A DNA stretch of 15,169 nt from Gammaproteobacteria bacterium (GCA_029859555.1 JAOUCV010000018.1:1-15169); one strand, 5' to 3'; numbered from the stretch's first letter, positions 1-9,120 are shown. Made by a program: numbers and translations. Notes: generated by a model from the letters alone, not told the origin.

Positions 1-1530
1 GCAGCTAGCACAGCCCGGCCCTGAGACATCTGTAACGAGCCTTACACCGTTTCGCAGTTTTGTATTATAGGTACTAACCTGGCCATTACTGTTCGTTAAT
101 GTACGAGAACCATCAGCGTTGTAGACAATCGATACACCCTCAATTCGATCCGTCGGTTCAGCAGTTTGCGGGCCATGGTAGCTCGCTGTTGTCTGGGCAG
201 CTGACTTGTATTCAAATGTTGCATACCGTTTACCTCTCTCATCCGTGATCCCGGTAAGCGCATTAGGATTGTTTACGTCTTCATAGTGGTACTGTCGCGT
301 TGTCTGGTCCGGATTATCAACAAATTCCAGGTTGCCAGAGCTGTCATACCGATAACCCCATGTGCGCCCGGCCTGATCCTCCATTGATACCAGGCGGTGC
401 GCACTGTAGGAAAACAACAGGTATTCGCCAGTATTGCTGTCTACCCTTGCCGGATAACTCTGATTCAGAGCAACGGCTTCATTCGTTTCCTGGCTGTTGT
501 AGGCCAGAGTCTGAATCCTGCCCTGCAGATCCGTAATTGAAAGAAGCCGACCATTTGCATCATATAATTCAGTCACGTCATCAGGAGTTTTATAACGCCA
601 ACCTGTTCTGACATCATCGCTGTCGGTTAACTCTTCCAGGCTGCCCTTAACGTCTTCATCCGGAATCCATATTGTGTTTACCGTATCCAGGACGTAATTA
701 AAGGCACGCCCTTCCGGTCGAACAACCGTCGCAAGCGCTATGCCCCTGTTATAAAAACGGGTAACCTGCCGGGTATAGGTATTACTCCAGTTCGCCCCTG
801 TTTTTATCGTATGATTTTTACTGGAATAGGCTAACCGGCTGTTATAGTGCCTTATAAATCCTACCGAACCACCTGTACTGCTTTGCTGGTCTACTTCCCG
901 CTGATATTTATTACCCGTCCCCGGATACACCGGGTTGCTGACAAGAGGACACATAGGTCCGGCATTCTTCAGCAAATTCGTGCCTGTTAATGTGCAGCTG
1001 GATCCATTGTATGAATAACCACCGGGACAGCCAGCCGTTCGCTCCCTCTTCAGGGTAAAGCCATCTTGATGGCCATTACAGTAGGTAGCTTTAAGTTTGC
1101 GGGTATTAAAAATTTCGACGCCATTCTTGAAATCCCATAATGAATCCGGGTGATACTTCGTCGAACCACACGGACCTGACACCTTCTCTTGAAGAGTACC
1201 CCACCTGCCCCAGTCAGAAATATACTGGTCACCGCAGGTACCATAGATATTGTTCAAGCCAGTTATGGCTGCATCCAGCTCATTACTGAAGGCACCCTGC
1301 CATGTATTGCAACGAACATAGGAATACTCCCAATCGCTGGCAGGTATCGGTGGAACAAGCCGGGATGCATCTACCGAAACAGTCCCAACAACCATGGCAA
1401 GAGTAAAAACAGTGCGCCATAGAAAAACCGGAATCACTGAAAAACACATACCAGAGGCATATCCAGTCATGCGACTGAAGGTGCCTGACCTGACTACAAA
1501 TGCAGATTGACCGCGAAGAATGACATCCAT
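1..1530 (-). CDS. RHS/YD-repeat protein, N-terminal 510 codons (runs off left edge)
   Basis: I translated this stretch by hand: it is open for 510 codons from an ATG at 1530 to base 1, with no stop, so the gene is cut by the window edge and not broken. The start has a GGGAG Shine-Dalgarno six bases upstream. Residues about 28-55 are hydrophobic, which suggests a signal peptide or membrane anchor; Met28 would give a more typical signal sequence. Residues 70-195 carry seven cysteines (C73, C99, C121, C151, C168, C179, C194), suggesting a disulfide-bonded extracellular region. From about residue 199, NPVYPGTGNKYQREVD followed by GFIRHYNSR resembles the DUF6531-type opening of RHS proteins. YD-type repeats follow (ELYDANGRLLSITDLQGR, then WGYRYDSSGNLEFVDN). 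The visible part ends in GPGCASC, a motif I associate with this family. Any C-terminal toxin or effector tip lies outside the window. Codons look more A/T-rich than in the core operon, fitting an accessory gene. Confidence 0.85.
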   Translation of the reverse strand, partial: MDVILRGQSAFVVRSGTFSRMTGYASGMCFSVIPVFLWRTVFTLAMVVGTVSVDASRLVPPIPASDWEYSYVRCNTWQGAFSNELDAAITGLNNIYGTCGDQYISDWGRWGTLQEKVSGPCGSTKYHPDSLWDFKNGVEIFNTRKLKATYCNGHQDGFTLKRERTAGCPGGYSYNGSSCTLTGTNLLKNAGPMCPLVSNPVYPGTGNKYQREVDQQSSTGGSVGFIRHYNSRLAYSSKNHTIKTGANWSNTYTRQVTRFYNRGIALATVVRPEGRAFNYVLDTVNTIWIPDEDVKGSLEELTDSDDVRTGWRYKTPDDVTELYDANGRLLSITDLQGRIQTLAYNSQETNEAVALNQSYPARVDSNTGEYLLFSYSAHRLVSMEDQAGRTWGYRYDSSGNLEFVDNPDQTTRQYHYEDVNNPNALTGITDERGKRYATFEYKSAAQTTASYHGPQTAEPTDRIEGVSIVYNADGSRTLTNSNGQVSTYNTKLRNGVRLVTDVSGPGCASC

Positions 1531-1579
1531 GTCCTGCTCCCGTATTTCGTTAAGTCGCCAACAATGCGTTGATGGCATA

Positions 1580-1607
1580 ACTCTATCGGGGCTTGTTATT
1601 TTTTCAA
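1580..1607 (-). promoter_or_regulatory. candidate sigma-70 promoter of the RHS gene
   Basis: On the minus strand there is a TTGAAA hexamer (1602-1607), a 16-base spacer and TAGAGT (1580-1585). This would give a leader of roughly 40 bases before the ATG at 1530. The hexamers are only moderate matches, so this is a suggestion. Confidence 0.35.
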
Positions 1608-1793
1608 CCAGGCGAATTCAAAACAGTGATCCTGTTTAGAACCTTTTTGCAGCACTATTTCCCCACCGGCCTGAAACTAGTTAATTCAAATCAACCACCT
1701 GTATTTTTTATTTTTTACACAGGACTTGTATCGTAAGCCCGCACCTGCACGGATTTAAGCCATGCCCTACATACATATAATCCTGGCGCACAA

Positions 1794-1817
1794 AAAAGGG
1801 GCCTTGCGGCCCCTTTT
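1794..1817 (-). terminator. intrinsic terminator of the glycine-zipper gene
   Basis: This is a perfect 10-bp stem, AAAAGGGGCC against GGCCCCTTTT. The loop reads GCAA on the minus strand, a GNRA-type tetraloop, and a T-run follows. It lies 26 bases past the stop of the gene ending at 1844. By symmetry it could also act on plus-strand transcripts. Confidence 0.88.
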
Positions 1818-1843
1818 AGATTTCATTGTTTACAGATATTTAA

Positions 1844-2374
1844 TCAGTTCAACAGCAGCTGACCATTCTCAACCGGAATGCGACTACCCGGTTTTTCGTC
1901 CATGCGCACCTTGCCTTCCTGGTCACCGATCATGTAGGTCACGTTGTAACCGACCACGTTCTGATGTGAGTCGGTCACCGTATTACAACGACGTTCGGTG
2001 GTGGTGTAGGTGTCTTTATCCTGCATGTTACCCTGTACCTTGTTACCGGCATAACCGCCTGCTGCGGCACCCGCCACCGTAGCGAGTTTCTTGCCTTTAC
2101 CACCGCCAATCTGGTTGCCGAGCAACCCGCCAACAACCGCGCCTGTCGCAGTGCCTGCTATCTTGTGCTCATCCTTCACCGGCGCCTTCCTGGTGACAGC
2201 AACATCATTGCATTCTTCACGGGGTGTATTCACCGTTTCCTTGATCTCTTCGACATTAATTACCTGGGCGTACCCGGCTGCCTTCTCACCGAACAGTGTG
2301 TAGTTGGCAATAGCACCACCCGCCGTGACCACCACCGCACCTATCACCAGGCCCTTGATCATTGAACTGTCCAT
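1844..2374 (-). CDS. glycine-zipper 2TM domain protein, envelope-associated
   Basis: The product is 176 aa. Residues 5-25 form one hydrophobic segment, an uncleaved anchor or signal; no lipobox cysteine follows it, unlike SlyB/PcpY-type lipoproteins. Residues about 71-112 are a glycine zipper (GAVVGGLLGNQIGGGKGKK, then AGAAAGGYAGNKVQ), typical of the Rickettsia 17-kDa antigen/glycine-zipper 2TM family. The C-terminal part has YNVTYMIGDQEGKVRMDEKP followed by RIPVENGQ, a tail common in these proteins, plus C55 and C130 that might pair. The start is supported by AGGAGG just upstream of the ATG. The gene has its own extended -10 promoter and its own terminator, so it is a single-gene unit downstream of pnp. 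The family is linked to envelope integrity, but no specific function can be given. Confidence 0.88.
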   Translation of the reverse strand: MDSSMIKGLVIGAVVVTAGGAIANYTLFGEKAAGYAQVINVEEIKETVNTPREECNDVAVTRKAPVKDEHKIAGTATGAVVGGLLGNQIGGGKGKKLATVAGAAAGGYAGNKVQGNMQDKDTYTTTERRCNTVTDSHQNVVGYNVTYMIGDQEGKVRMDEKPGSRIPVENGQLLLN

Positions 2375-2461
2375 ACTCGCCTCCTCTTGTAAGAACCCCT
2401 GTTTAAAATATGGAAATAATGTAGCGACATAGCTGCATCAATGCTATTCCACATAACGGAA

Positions 2462-2470
2462 ATTATAGCA
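2462..2470 (-). promoter_or_regulatory. extended -10 promoter of the glycine-zipper gene
   Basis: The minus strand reads TGCTATAAT, a perfect TATAAT with the extended TGn motif. No good -35 hexamer sits 16-18 bases upstream, as is common for extended -10 promoters. The leader would be about 80 bases long. Confidence 0.6.
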
Positions 2471-2485
2471 GATGATATCTTCTGC
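2468..2485. promoter_or_regulatory. 18-bp near-palindrome in the promoter spacer, candidate operator
   Basis: GCAGA-T-GATATC-T-TCTGC is symmetrical except for the two opposed T positions. It begins at the TGC of the extended -10 and fills the -10/-35 spacer, where a bound dimer would block RNA polymerase. The regulator is unknown. Confidence 0.4.
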
Positions 2486-2540
2486 ACAGGTCTCGTATGC
2501 GAACAGAATTCACATTCCAGGCACAACAAATAGCGCAACA

Positions 2541-2566
2541 AAAAAAGGGCCTTGCGGCCCCTTTTT
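2541..2566 (-). terminator. intrinsic terminator of the rimP-pnp operon
   Basis: On the minus strand the stem is GGGCC/GGCCC closed by a GCAA loop, extended by an A/T-rich base after one unpaired C and followed by a run of T. It lies about 20 bases beyond the pnp stop. Its core differs by one base from the terminator at 1794-1817. Confidence 0.85.
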
Positions 2567-2586
2567 GAACTTCCTGTTAGCTATGC

Positions 2587-4680
2587 TCAGGCCTCGGCTT
2601 CAACAACCGCCTTCATGCTGAGACGAATACGTCCCTGCTTGTCGACTTCCAGTACCTTGACCCTGACAACATCGCCTTCAGACAGCTTGTCGCTGACATT
2701 CTGTACACGTTCTTCACAAATCTGCGAGATATGTACCAGACCGTCCTTGCCCGGCAGGATAGTAACGAAGGCACCAAAATCCATCAGTTTGGCAACCTTG
2801 CCGTCGTAAATCGAACCGACTTCAACGTCAGCGGTAATCTGTTCAACACGGCGGCGTGCCTCGTTACCGGCATCCAGGTCAACAGAGGCAATCTTTACGT
2901 TGCCACTATCATCGATGTCAATCTTGACGCCGGTCTCTTCCTGGATGGAGCGTATGGTTGCACCGCCCTTGCCGATAACGTCACGAATCTTGTCCGGGTT
3001 GATCTTCAGGGTGATGTAACGCGGCGCATACTCGGAAACATCTTCACGCGGTGTTTCAATGGCCTTGGCCATTTCACCGAGGATATGCATACGTCCGTCA
3101 TTGGCCTGCGCCAGTGCCTTCTCCATGATCTCCCTGGTGATACCCTGTATCTTGATATCCATCTGCAGTGCAGTCACACCAGTGGTCGTACCCGCTACCT
3201 TGAAGTCCATATCGCCAAGATGATCCTCGTCACCGAGAATATCCGTCAGCACGGCATAACCGGCATCTTCCTTGATCAGCCCCATCGCGACACCGGCAAC
3301 GGCACCGCTGATCGGTACACCGGCATCCATCATTGCCAGACTGCTGCCGCAGACACTGGCCATGGAACTGGAACCGTTTGACTCGGTAATCTCGGAAACG
3401 ATACGGATGGTATAGGGAAAAGCTTCACTGTCAGGCATAACAGCACTGACGCCGCGCTTGGCCAGTTTGCCGTGGCCGACTTCGCGACGCTTGGTGCCAC
3501 CGACGCGGCCGGTTTCACCAACACAGTAAGGCGGAAAATTGTAATGCAGCATAAACTGCTCTTTGTACGAACCGGACAGCGAATCGATCAACTGTGCATC
3601 ACGCTCGGTACCCAGTGTGGTTACAACCAGCGCCTGTGTCTCACCGCGGGTAAACAATGCAGAACCGTGCGCGCGCGGCAGTACGCCGGTACGAATGGCA
3701 ATCGGTCGGACGGTTGAAGTATCACGTCCGTCAATGCGCGGCTCACCGGAAATGACACGCTCACGCACAGTCTTCTTCTCAAGCTTGCCAATGGCGCCCT
3801 TGACTGCGTCAACGGTGAAGCCATCTTTACCCTCATCATCTGCCACCTTGTCAACGATTTCCTGGCGCACCTTGCTCAACAGGGTATAACGGTCCTGTTT
3901 GTCGGCAATCTTGTAAGCAGCGGCCACAGCCTCCTTGCCTTCCTTCCCAACAGCGTCCAGCAGGGCGGTGTTTTCTTCCGGGGCAGTCCATTCCATAGCC
4001 GGCGTGTTCACTTCTGCGGCCAGCTCGCGAATAGCATTAATAACAACCTGCTGCTGTTCATGTCCGTACACCACCGAACCCAGCATAACCTCTTCCGAGA
4101 GTTCCTTTGCCTCGGACTCAACCATCAGCACAGCGCTGTCAGTACCGGCAACAACCAGGTCCAGCAATGATTCTTCCATCTGCTCAGTCGTCGGATTGAT
4201 CACATAGTTTCCATCGACATAACCAACACGGGCTGCACCCACCGGGCCGCTGAACGGCAGGCCGGATATAGACATCGCGGCGGAGGCACCAATCAGCGCA
4301 GGAATATCGGGATTGATTTGCGGGTCGAAGGATATAACAGTGAGTATCACCTGTACTTCGTGTGTAAAGCCTTTCGGGAACAGCGGACGTAACGGACGAT
4401 CAACCAGGCGACACAGTAAAGTTTCTGCTTCACTCGGCCGACCTTCACGACGGAAAAAGTTACCCGGAATCTGACCGGCTGCATAACTCTTTTCCTGGTA
4501 ATCAACGGTCATCGGAAAGAAGTCACGTCCTTCCATAGGCTTCTTGTCACCGACGACAGTGGCAAGTACTTGCGTCTCACCCATGCTGACGATTACCGCA
4601 CTGCACTGGCGGGCAATTTCCCCGGTCTCTAGCGTGACCGTCTGGTCACCATACTGAAAGGTTTTTTTAATAGCAGTCAC
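2587..4680 (-). CDS. pnp: polyribonucleotide nucleotidyltransferase (PNPase)
   Basis: This is the 3'-5' phosphorolytic exoribonuclease, which consumes RNA plus phosphate to release nucleoside diphosphates and takes part in the RNA degradosome. The 697 aa length is normal. The order is first RNase PH domain (about 10-145, with FFRREGRP at 75-82), an all-alpha linker, second RNase PH domain (about 315-545), KH (about 555-615, GKGG at 570-573) and S1 (about 620-690). The catalytic aspartates are intact in [11 protein letters not shown] (D486 and D492, matching E. coli numbering). The start codon is GTG at 4680, preceded by GGGGA. The gene lies 60 bases after rpsO. In E. coli, pnp is autoregulated through an RNase III-cleaved hairpin in this gap; here I see only short stems of four to five base pairs. 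The gene ends at a strong terminator. Confidence 0.98.
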   Translation of the reverse strand: MTAIKKTFQYGDQTVTLETGEIARQCSAVIVSMGETQVLATVVGDKKPMEGRDFFPMTVDYQEKSYAAGQIPGNFFRREGRPSEAETLLCRLVDRPLRPLFPKGFTHEVQVILTVISFDPQINPDIPALIGASAAMSISGLPFSGPVGAARVGYVDGNYVINPTTEQMEESLLDLVVAGTDSAVLMVESEAKELSEEVMLGSVVYGHEQQQVVINAIRELAAEVNTPAMEWTAPEENTALLDAVGKEGKEAVAAAYKIADKQDRYTLLSKVRQEIVDKVADDEGKDGFTVDAVKGAIGKLEKKTVRERVISGEPRIDGRDTSTVRPIAIRTGVLPRAHGSALFTRGETQALVVTTLGTERDAQLIDSLSGSYKEQFMLHYNFPPYCVGETGRVGGTKRREVGHGKLAKRGVSAVMPDSEAFPYTIRIVSEITESNGSSSMASVCGSSLAMMDAGVPISGAVAGVAMGLIKEDAGYAVLTDILGDEDHLGDMDFKVAGTTTGVTALQMDIKIQGITREIMEKALAQANDGRMHILGEMAKAIETPREDVSEYAPRYITLKINPDKIRDVIGKGGATIRSIQEETGVKIDIDDSGNVKIASVDLDAGNEARRRVEQITADVEVGSIYDGKVAKLMDFGAFVTILPGKDGLVHISQICEERVQNVSDKLSEGDVVRVKVLEVDKQGRIRLSMKAVVEAEA

Positions 4681-4740
4681 AGGTGTATTCCCCAGTCTGA
4701 ATAAGGTGGTTGATTAACAGCGAATGAAATAACGCGAGTG

Positions 4741-5010
4741 TTAGCGGCGCAGGCCAAGCGAAGTAATGAGATCCTGATAACGCTTGCTGTCCTTGCCTTT
4801 CAGGTAGTCCAGCAGCTTGCGACGCTTGTTGACCATCCGCAGGAGACCCTGACGTGAATGATGATCACCCTTGTGTTCGGCAAAATGATCCGTTAATTCT
4901 GTAATGTTGGCTGTCAACAAGGCAACCTGTACTTCAGGGGAACCGGTATCAGCATCACCACGTTTGTGAGCCCCAACGATCTGCCCTTTTTGTTCGGCAC
5001 TTAAAGCCAT
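4741..5010 (-). CDS. rpsO: 30S ribosomal protein S15
   Basis: This 89-aa protein has the full S15 length. It binds the central domain of 16S rRNA early in 30S assembly. Conserved features visible are the TGSPEVQ motif (residues 22-28), the [20 protein letters not shown] block that contacts rRNA, and the C-terminal LGLRR. The start is supported by AGGAG seven bases upstream. A 97-base gap separates it from truB and contains a likely promoter, so rpsO and pnp can be transcribed separately from the rest of the operon, as in E. coli. E. coli S15 represses its own translation through a leader pseudoknot; I cannot judge that here. Confidence 0.98.
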   Translation of the reverse strand: MALSAEQKGQIVGAHKRGDADTGSPEVQVALLTANITELTDHFAEHKGDHHSRQGLLRMVNKRRKLLDYLKGKDSKRYQDLITSLGLRR

Positions 5011-5062
5011 CTAAAACTCCTGAAATTTACTTAAATCTCTATCAAAATCAAATGAGCGGCGT

Positions 5063-5091
5063 ATTCTAACCCCCGTGCCCACCCGCTACAA
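5063..5091 (-). promoter_or_regulatory. internal promoter for rpsO-pnp
   Basis: On the minus strand there is TTGTAG (5086-5091), an exact 17-base spacer and TAGAAT (5063-5068, five of six matches to TATAAT). It sits in the truB-rpsO gap, where E. coli also has an rpsO promoter. The leader would be about 45 bases. Confidence 0.6.
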
Positions 5092-5107
5092 GCTTCCCGT
5101 GGAGGTA

Positions 5108-6037
5108 TCAGGAGGCAATCATCAGCCGCCGTGGCGCCACACGCCCGTCATCCAGTATTTCACCCATGCCCAGAAACAGGCTTTCGCCCTCATACAGGCG
5201 TACCCAGCCAGTTGTCGGGGCCTTCGGAACCAGCACCGGCTGGCCCTGGCGCAGGTAGAAGGCGGCGTCGCCCGTGAGCCGGACATCCGGCCACTGTGAC
5301 AAGCCACTTTCCATTGGTAACAACAACTTATCCAGCGCATAGTGGCCCTCTGCGGCGACCGCTTGCAGGCCTTCCATATCGATCATGTTGGTGTCATCAA
5401 AGGGACCCACGCCATTACGGCGCAGGCCGGTAACATGCGCTCCGCAGCCCAGCAGTTCACCAATATCCTCGACCAGGGTGCGTACATAGGTGCCTTTTGT
5501 GCAATGCACCCGCAGCTGCGCCACTGGCGACTTGAAACTCACCAGTTCCAGCTCAAAAATGCTCACCTGGCGAGCCTCGCGCTCCACTTCAACACCCTGA
5601 CGGGCCAGCTTGTAGAGCCGCTCGCCCTTGTGCTTGAGGGCCGAATACATGGGAGGAATTTGTTCAATATCGCCGCGAAAGCTCTCGAGCGCCTTGAGTA
5701 ATTGCTGCTCGTTCAGGCCATCCAGTGGACGCTGGTTGATAACCTCGCCTTCTGCATCACCGGTAGACGTCTGTTCACCGAATTTACAGGTCACCTGGTA
5801 ATGCTTGTCGGCATCCAGCAGAAACCCCGACACCTTGGTTGCCTCACCAAAACACAGCGGCAACAAACCGGTCGCCAGCGGGTCCAGGCTGCCGGTATGC
5901 CCTGCCTTGCGGGCTGCAAAAAGTTTCTTCACCGTCTGCAATGCTGCATTGGAGGTCAGCCCGGCGGGCTTGTCCAGCAACAAAATACCGTTTACACGGC
6001 GCAGATTCTGATGACCGTGACTACGACGTCGACCCAT
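5108..6037 (-). CDS. truB: tRNA pseudouridine(55) synthase TruB
   Basis: TruB converts uridine 55 in the T-loop of most tRNAs to pseudouridine and also helps tRNA fold. The 309-aa length is typical. The catalytic block [17 protein letters not shown] places the nucleophilic aspartate at D52. Downstream are the family blocks [20 protein letters not shown] and [20 protein letters not shown], and then [16 protein letters not shown]. The C-terminal 60 residues fit the small PUA-like RNA-binding domain. The N-terminus [20 protein letters not shown] resembles the basic leader of E. coli TruB. It follows rbfA by 57 bases and uses a weak AGGCG ribosome binding site. The next gene, rpsO, has its own promoter. 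Confidence 0.97.
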   Translation of the reverse strand: MGRRRSHGHQNLRRVNGILLLDKPAGLTSNAALQTVKKLFAARKAGHTGSLDPLATGLLPLCFGEATKVSGFLLDADKHYQVTCKFGEQTSTGDAEGEVINQRPLDGLNEQQLLKALESFRGDIEQIPPMYSALKHKGERLYKLARQGVEVEREARQVSIFELELVSFKSPVAQLRVHCTKGTYVRTLVEDIGELLGCGAHVTGLRRNGVGPFDDTNMIDMEGLQAVAAEGHYALDKLLLPMESGLSQWPDVRLTGDAAFYLRQGQPVLVPKAPTTGWVRLYEGESLFLGMGEILDDGRVAPRRLMIAS

Positions 6038-6094
6038 AATCGCCTGACAACCTCATTTCAAATACTGCTGGTTTCATAACCGGAAATAACCAAA

Positions 6095-6472
6095 TTATTC
6101 TTCACTGCCGCTATTGCCCTGATCGCTGGCAATCGCCTCGTTGATCAATGCGCCCATACGCGCGCCCTCTTCCAGCGACCGGTCAAGGTAAAAGCGCAGT
6201 TCGGGAATTATCCTGATATGCAGGATCTTGCCGAGCTTGTGACGCAAAAACCCGGCGGCATTACCCAACACCCTGACTGAAGCATCGGTCTGCTCTGCGT
6301 TTCCCAGTACAGAGACATACACTTTCGCATGGGACAGATCGCGGGAAACGATCACGGCGGTAACACTCACCATCCCGACGCGCGGATCCTTGATTTCATT
6401 TCGAATCAAGTCAGCCAGCTCACGCTGAATCTGTTCGCCAACACGGCGGGTTCGGGGAAACTCTTTTGGCAT
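6095..6472 (-). CDS. rbfA: 30S ribosome-binding factor RbfA
   Basis: RbfA binds immature 30S subunits near the 5' end of 16S rRNA, helps late maturation and is needed for cold adaptation. The product is 125 aa, close to the usual size. It shows the single KH-like fold of the family: RRVGEQIQRELADLIRNEIKDPR at the N-terminus, SHAKVYVSVLG in the central strand, NAAGFLRHKLGKILHIRIIP with the A-x-G kink replacing GxxG, and LRFYLDRSLEEG near the end. The Shine-Dalgarno is poor: only GAG lies just before the ATG. The gene follows infB by 60 bases, so translation may be modest. Confidence 0.97.
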   Translation of the reverse strand: MPKEFPRTRRVGEQIQRELADLIRNEIKDPRVGMVSVTAVIVSRDLSHAKVYVSVLGNAEQTDASVRVLGNAAGFLRHKLGKILHIRIIPELRFYLDRSLEEGARMGALINEAIASDQGNSGSEE

Positions 6473-6532
6473 CGCTCAAGCGCACACTGACCGGATCCGG
6501 CTTATCGAATACACCGAAAAACCGGGGAAATC

Positions 6533-9094
6533 CTACAGCGAGCGCGCCACCTCAACACGTTCGAACACTTCAATCTGGTCACCAGCTGCAACACTGTAGT
6601 TCTTCACGCCGATACCGCATTCAGTACCTGCCTTGACCTCGTTGACGTCATCCTTGAAACGACGCAGGGACTCCAGCTCGCCTTCGAATACCACGACATT
6701 ATCGCGCAGCACACGAATCGGGCTGTTACGGCGCACGCTGCCCTCGGTAACGATGCTACCGGCAATATCACCCAGCTTGCGTGAGCGGAATACTTCCTTC
6801 ACCTCGGCCAGACCGATAATCTGTTCGCGGGTCTCCGGCGCCATCAAGCCGCTGGCGGCCGCCTTGACATCATCGATCGCATTATAGATCACGCTGTAGT
6901 ACTTCAGCTCTATGCCGTTTTCCTCGATCATACGCCTCGAAGAACCATCGGCACGTACATTGAAGCCGATGATAATCGCATTGGAAGCAGCTGCCAGATT
7001 GACATCCGACTCATTGATACCACCGACACCGCTGGAAATCACCTTCACCTTCACATCGGATTCATCAGCTGTGAGGCTGGTGAGCGCTTCCCTCAACGCC
7101 TCGGAACTGCCCTGTACATCTGCCTTGAGCACGATGTTAACCGCAGGAACCTGGCCGTCACGCACCGATGAAAACACATCTTCAAGTCGCGCCTGTTGCT
7201 GCACAGCAAGACGCTGGTCACGTGATTTCTCCTGTCGCAACTGCGCCAACTCACGCGCCTTGCGCTCATCAGCAACGACTATCACCTCATCGCCCGCATT
7301 TGGAACAGCCGACAGGCCCAGTACCTGCACCGGAATGGAAGGACCGGCCGCACTAACCTGCTTGCCATTTTCGTCAAACATGGCACGCACCCGGCCATAC
7401 TCGGAACCTGTCAGCACCAGGTCGCCTTTTTTCAGTACGCCGTTTTGCACCAGGATGGTAGCAACCGCACCACGCCCCTTGTCGAGGCTGGATTCGACTA
7501 CCACACCGTTGGCCGGGCACTCATGTACCGCGGTGAGTTCGAGAAGTTCAGCCTGCAGCAACACGGCATCCAGTAGTTCATCGACACCTTCACCGGTCTT
7601 TGCAGAAACCGGCAAAAACATAATATCGCCACCCCAGTCCTCGGGAATAACTTCCAGCGCCGCCATTTCATTCTTGACGCGTTCCTGGTCGGCCTCCGGC
7701 TTGTCTACCTTGTTGACCGCAATAATCAGCGGCACGCCCGCTGCCCTGGCATGCGTGACAGCTTCTTTGGTTTGCGGCTTGACGCCGTCATCGGCTGCCA
7801 CCACCAGGATGACAATATCCGTAACGCCCGCGCCGCGCGCGCGCATGGCAGTAAATGCAGCATGTCCCGGAGTATCGAGAAAACTGATCATGCCTTTTGA
7901 TGTTTCCACGTGGTAGGCGCCAATATGCTGGGTAATACCACCTGCTTCTGCATCGGCAACCCTGGTGCGCCGGATATAATCCAGCAGCGAGGTCTTGCCG
8001 TGATCGACATGTCCCATGATGGTTACAACCGGCGGGCGTGGCAGACGTTCACCCGATACTTCCTGGACCTGCTGCTTGAGTTCTTCCTCAAGGGCATTTT
8101 CCTGTGCCGGTATCGCAATGTGCCCCATCTCCTCGACCACCAGTGTCGCGGTATCCTGGTCAAGCGACTGGTTGATTGCAGCCATCACGCCCATCTGCAT
8201 CAACACCTTGATGATCTCGGCTGCCTTGACAGACATCTTGCGTGCCAGCTCGGAAACCAGGATGTTCTCTGGAATGGCAACTTCCTGCACAACCGCGGCG
8301 GTCGGCCGTTCAAAACCATGTTCGCCCGTTGATTCAATAGTGATACGACGCGATGGCTTCGCTTTCTTCTTGCGACGGCCACCCTTGCCGGCGGTTACAT
8401 GTAACTGCTTGCGACCGTACTTGGTGTCCTTGTTGTCGGCAGCCTTGCGTGTCTTGCGATCTGTATCTGCTTTCTTGCTACGGGTATCTTCCTGCTTGGC
8501 CGCACTGGCACGCGCCTCTTCGGTAGCCTGCGCCTGCTGGCGTTTTTCCTCAGCAGCTTTTTCTCTTGCTTCGCGCTCGGCCTGCAGGCGTTGTTCTTCG
8601 GCAGCTTTCTCTTCGGCAACCTTTTGCCTGGCTTCTTCCCGTTTCTTGTTGGCAGCCTCATCAATTGCATCGGCTTCAGCCTTGATACGCGCCTGCTCCG
8701 CCGCTTCTTCTTCCAGCCGCTGCTGCTCTTCAGCCATCAGGTCAGCGCGTTTCACATAGGTGCGCTTCTTGCGAACCTCAACGGTAACTGTCTTCGATTC
8801 AGGACGAACACGCTCGGTGCCACGGCCAGCCGGTCCACGCCCTGCCGGCACCTTGGAGCGCAGTTCAGTCTGGGTTTTTCTCTTCAGTGTAATCTTGTTA
8901 TTGCCGCCCGCAGACAGCGGTCCACGCTTGCCGTGACTTTGCCGCAGAAAATCCAGCAACTGGGTTTTCTCGGTATCGGAGATGGTTGCATTTTCATCGC
9001 TGACAGTGAGACCAGCCTCACCCAACTGCACCAGCAGTCTGTCGGTGGGCACGCCCACCACCTCAGCAAACTGTTTTACCGTTACATCTGACAT
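6533..9094 (-). CDS. infB: translation initiation factor IF-2
   Basis: IF2 is the GTPase that brings fMet-tRNA to the 30S subunit and promotes subunit joining. I prefer the ATG at 9094 (853 aa). The alternative GTG at 9106 overlaps the AGGAG, whereas the ATG has it ten bases upstream, and [16 protein letters not shown] matches family N-termini. The order is an IF2N domain (about 1-55), a basic patch, a long charged Glu/Ala/Arg/Lys helix (about 120-225), a second IF2N domain (about 275-335), then the G domain with G1 GHVDHGKT (361-368), G3 DTPGH (407-411), G4 NKVD (461-464) and G5 SAKTGEG. Domains II, III and the fMet-tRNA-binding C-terminal domain follow. It starts 26 bases after nusA. The variable linker makes length differences from E. 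coli (890 aa) unremarkable. Confidence 0.98.
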   Translation of the reverse strand: MSDVTVKQFAEVVGVPTDRLLVQLGEAGLTVSDENATISDTEKTQLLDFLRQSHGKRGPLSAGGNNKITLKRKTQTELRSKVPAGRGPAGRGTERVRPESKTVTVEVRKKRTYVKRADLMAEEQQRLEEEAAEQARIKAEADAIDEAANKKREEARQKVAEEKAAEEQRLQAEREAREKAAEEKRQQAQATEEARASAAKQEDTRSKKADTDRKTRKAADNKDTKYGRKQLHVTAGKGGRRKKKAKPSRRITIESTGEHGFERPTAAVVQEVAIPENILVSELARKMSVKAAEIIKVLMQMGVMAAINQSLDQDTATLVVEEMGHIAIPAQENALEEELKQQVQEVSGERLPRPPVVTIMGHVDHGKTSLLDYIRRTRVADAEAGGITQHIGAYHVETSKGMISFLDTPGHAAFTAMRARGAGVTDIVILVVAADDGVKPQTKEAVTHARAAGVPLIIAVNKVDKPEADQERVKNEMAALEVIPEDWGGDIMFLPVSAKTGEGVDELLDAVLLQAELLELTAVHECPANGVVVESSLDKGRGAVATILVQNGVLKKGDLVLTGSEYGRVRAMFDENGKQVSAAGPSIPVQVLGLSAVPNAGDEVIVVADERKARELAQLRQEKSRDQRLAVQQQARLEDVFSSVRDGQVPAVNIVLKADVQGSSEALREALTSLTADESDVKVKVISSGVGGINESDVNLAAASNAIIIGFNVRADGSSRRMIEENGIELKYYSVIYNAIDDVKAAASGLMAPETREQIIGLAEVKEVFRSRKLGDIAGSIVTEGSVRRNSPIRVLRDNVVVFEGELESLRRFKDDVNEVKAGTECGIGVKNYSVAAGDQIEVFERVEVARSL

Positions 9095-9120
9095 TAACTG
9101 TGTCACTCCTCTAGCAGCAA

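Larger units (their letters stand above)
1531..1843. other. intergenic region between the RHS gene and the glycine-zipper gene
   Basis: This 313-base gap holds no convincing gene. It contains the terminator of the glycine-zipper gene (1794-1817) and a candidate RHS promoter (1580-1607). There are also two small inverted repeats: AAACAG/CTGTTT at 1621-1637 and CCTGT/ACAGG at 1698-1723, the latter enclosing two T-tracts. I see no riboswitch consensus. A short plus-strand open frame starting at 1762 runs antisense through the next gene and looks like a shadow. Confidence 0.6.

Noticed and set aside
300..1422. Short plus- and minus-strand frames inside the RHS gene
   Set aside because: The minus-strand RHS frame is continuous over the whole region, with matching repeat motifs; the others are shadows.
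1531..1793. Riboswitch upstream of the RHS gene
   Set aside because: I looked for c-di-GMP and similar consensus blocks and found none.
2731..3381. 216-aa plus-strand open frame antisense to pnp
   Set aside because: It lies wholly opposite conserved PNPase catalytic and KH domains, with no recognisable motif.
6912..7916. 334-aa plus-strand open frame antisense to infB
   Set aside because: It is rich in Ser/Thr/Ala, has no domain-like pattern and lies opposite the strongly conserved IF2 G domain region; it is a reading-frame shadow.
8016..8759. 247-aa plus-strand open frame antisense to infB
   Set aside because: It mirrors the Glu/Ala/Lys-rich linker of IF2, giving Ser/Ala/Leu/Phe runs; the composition explains the open frame.
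9095..9106. Upstream GTG start for infB
   Set aside because: It overlaps the AGGAG sequence, leaving no spacing; the ATG at 9094 fits the ribosome binding site and the family N-terminus better.
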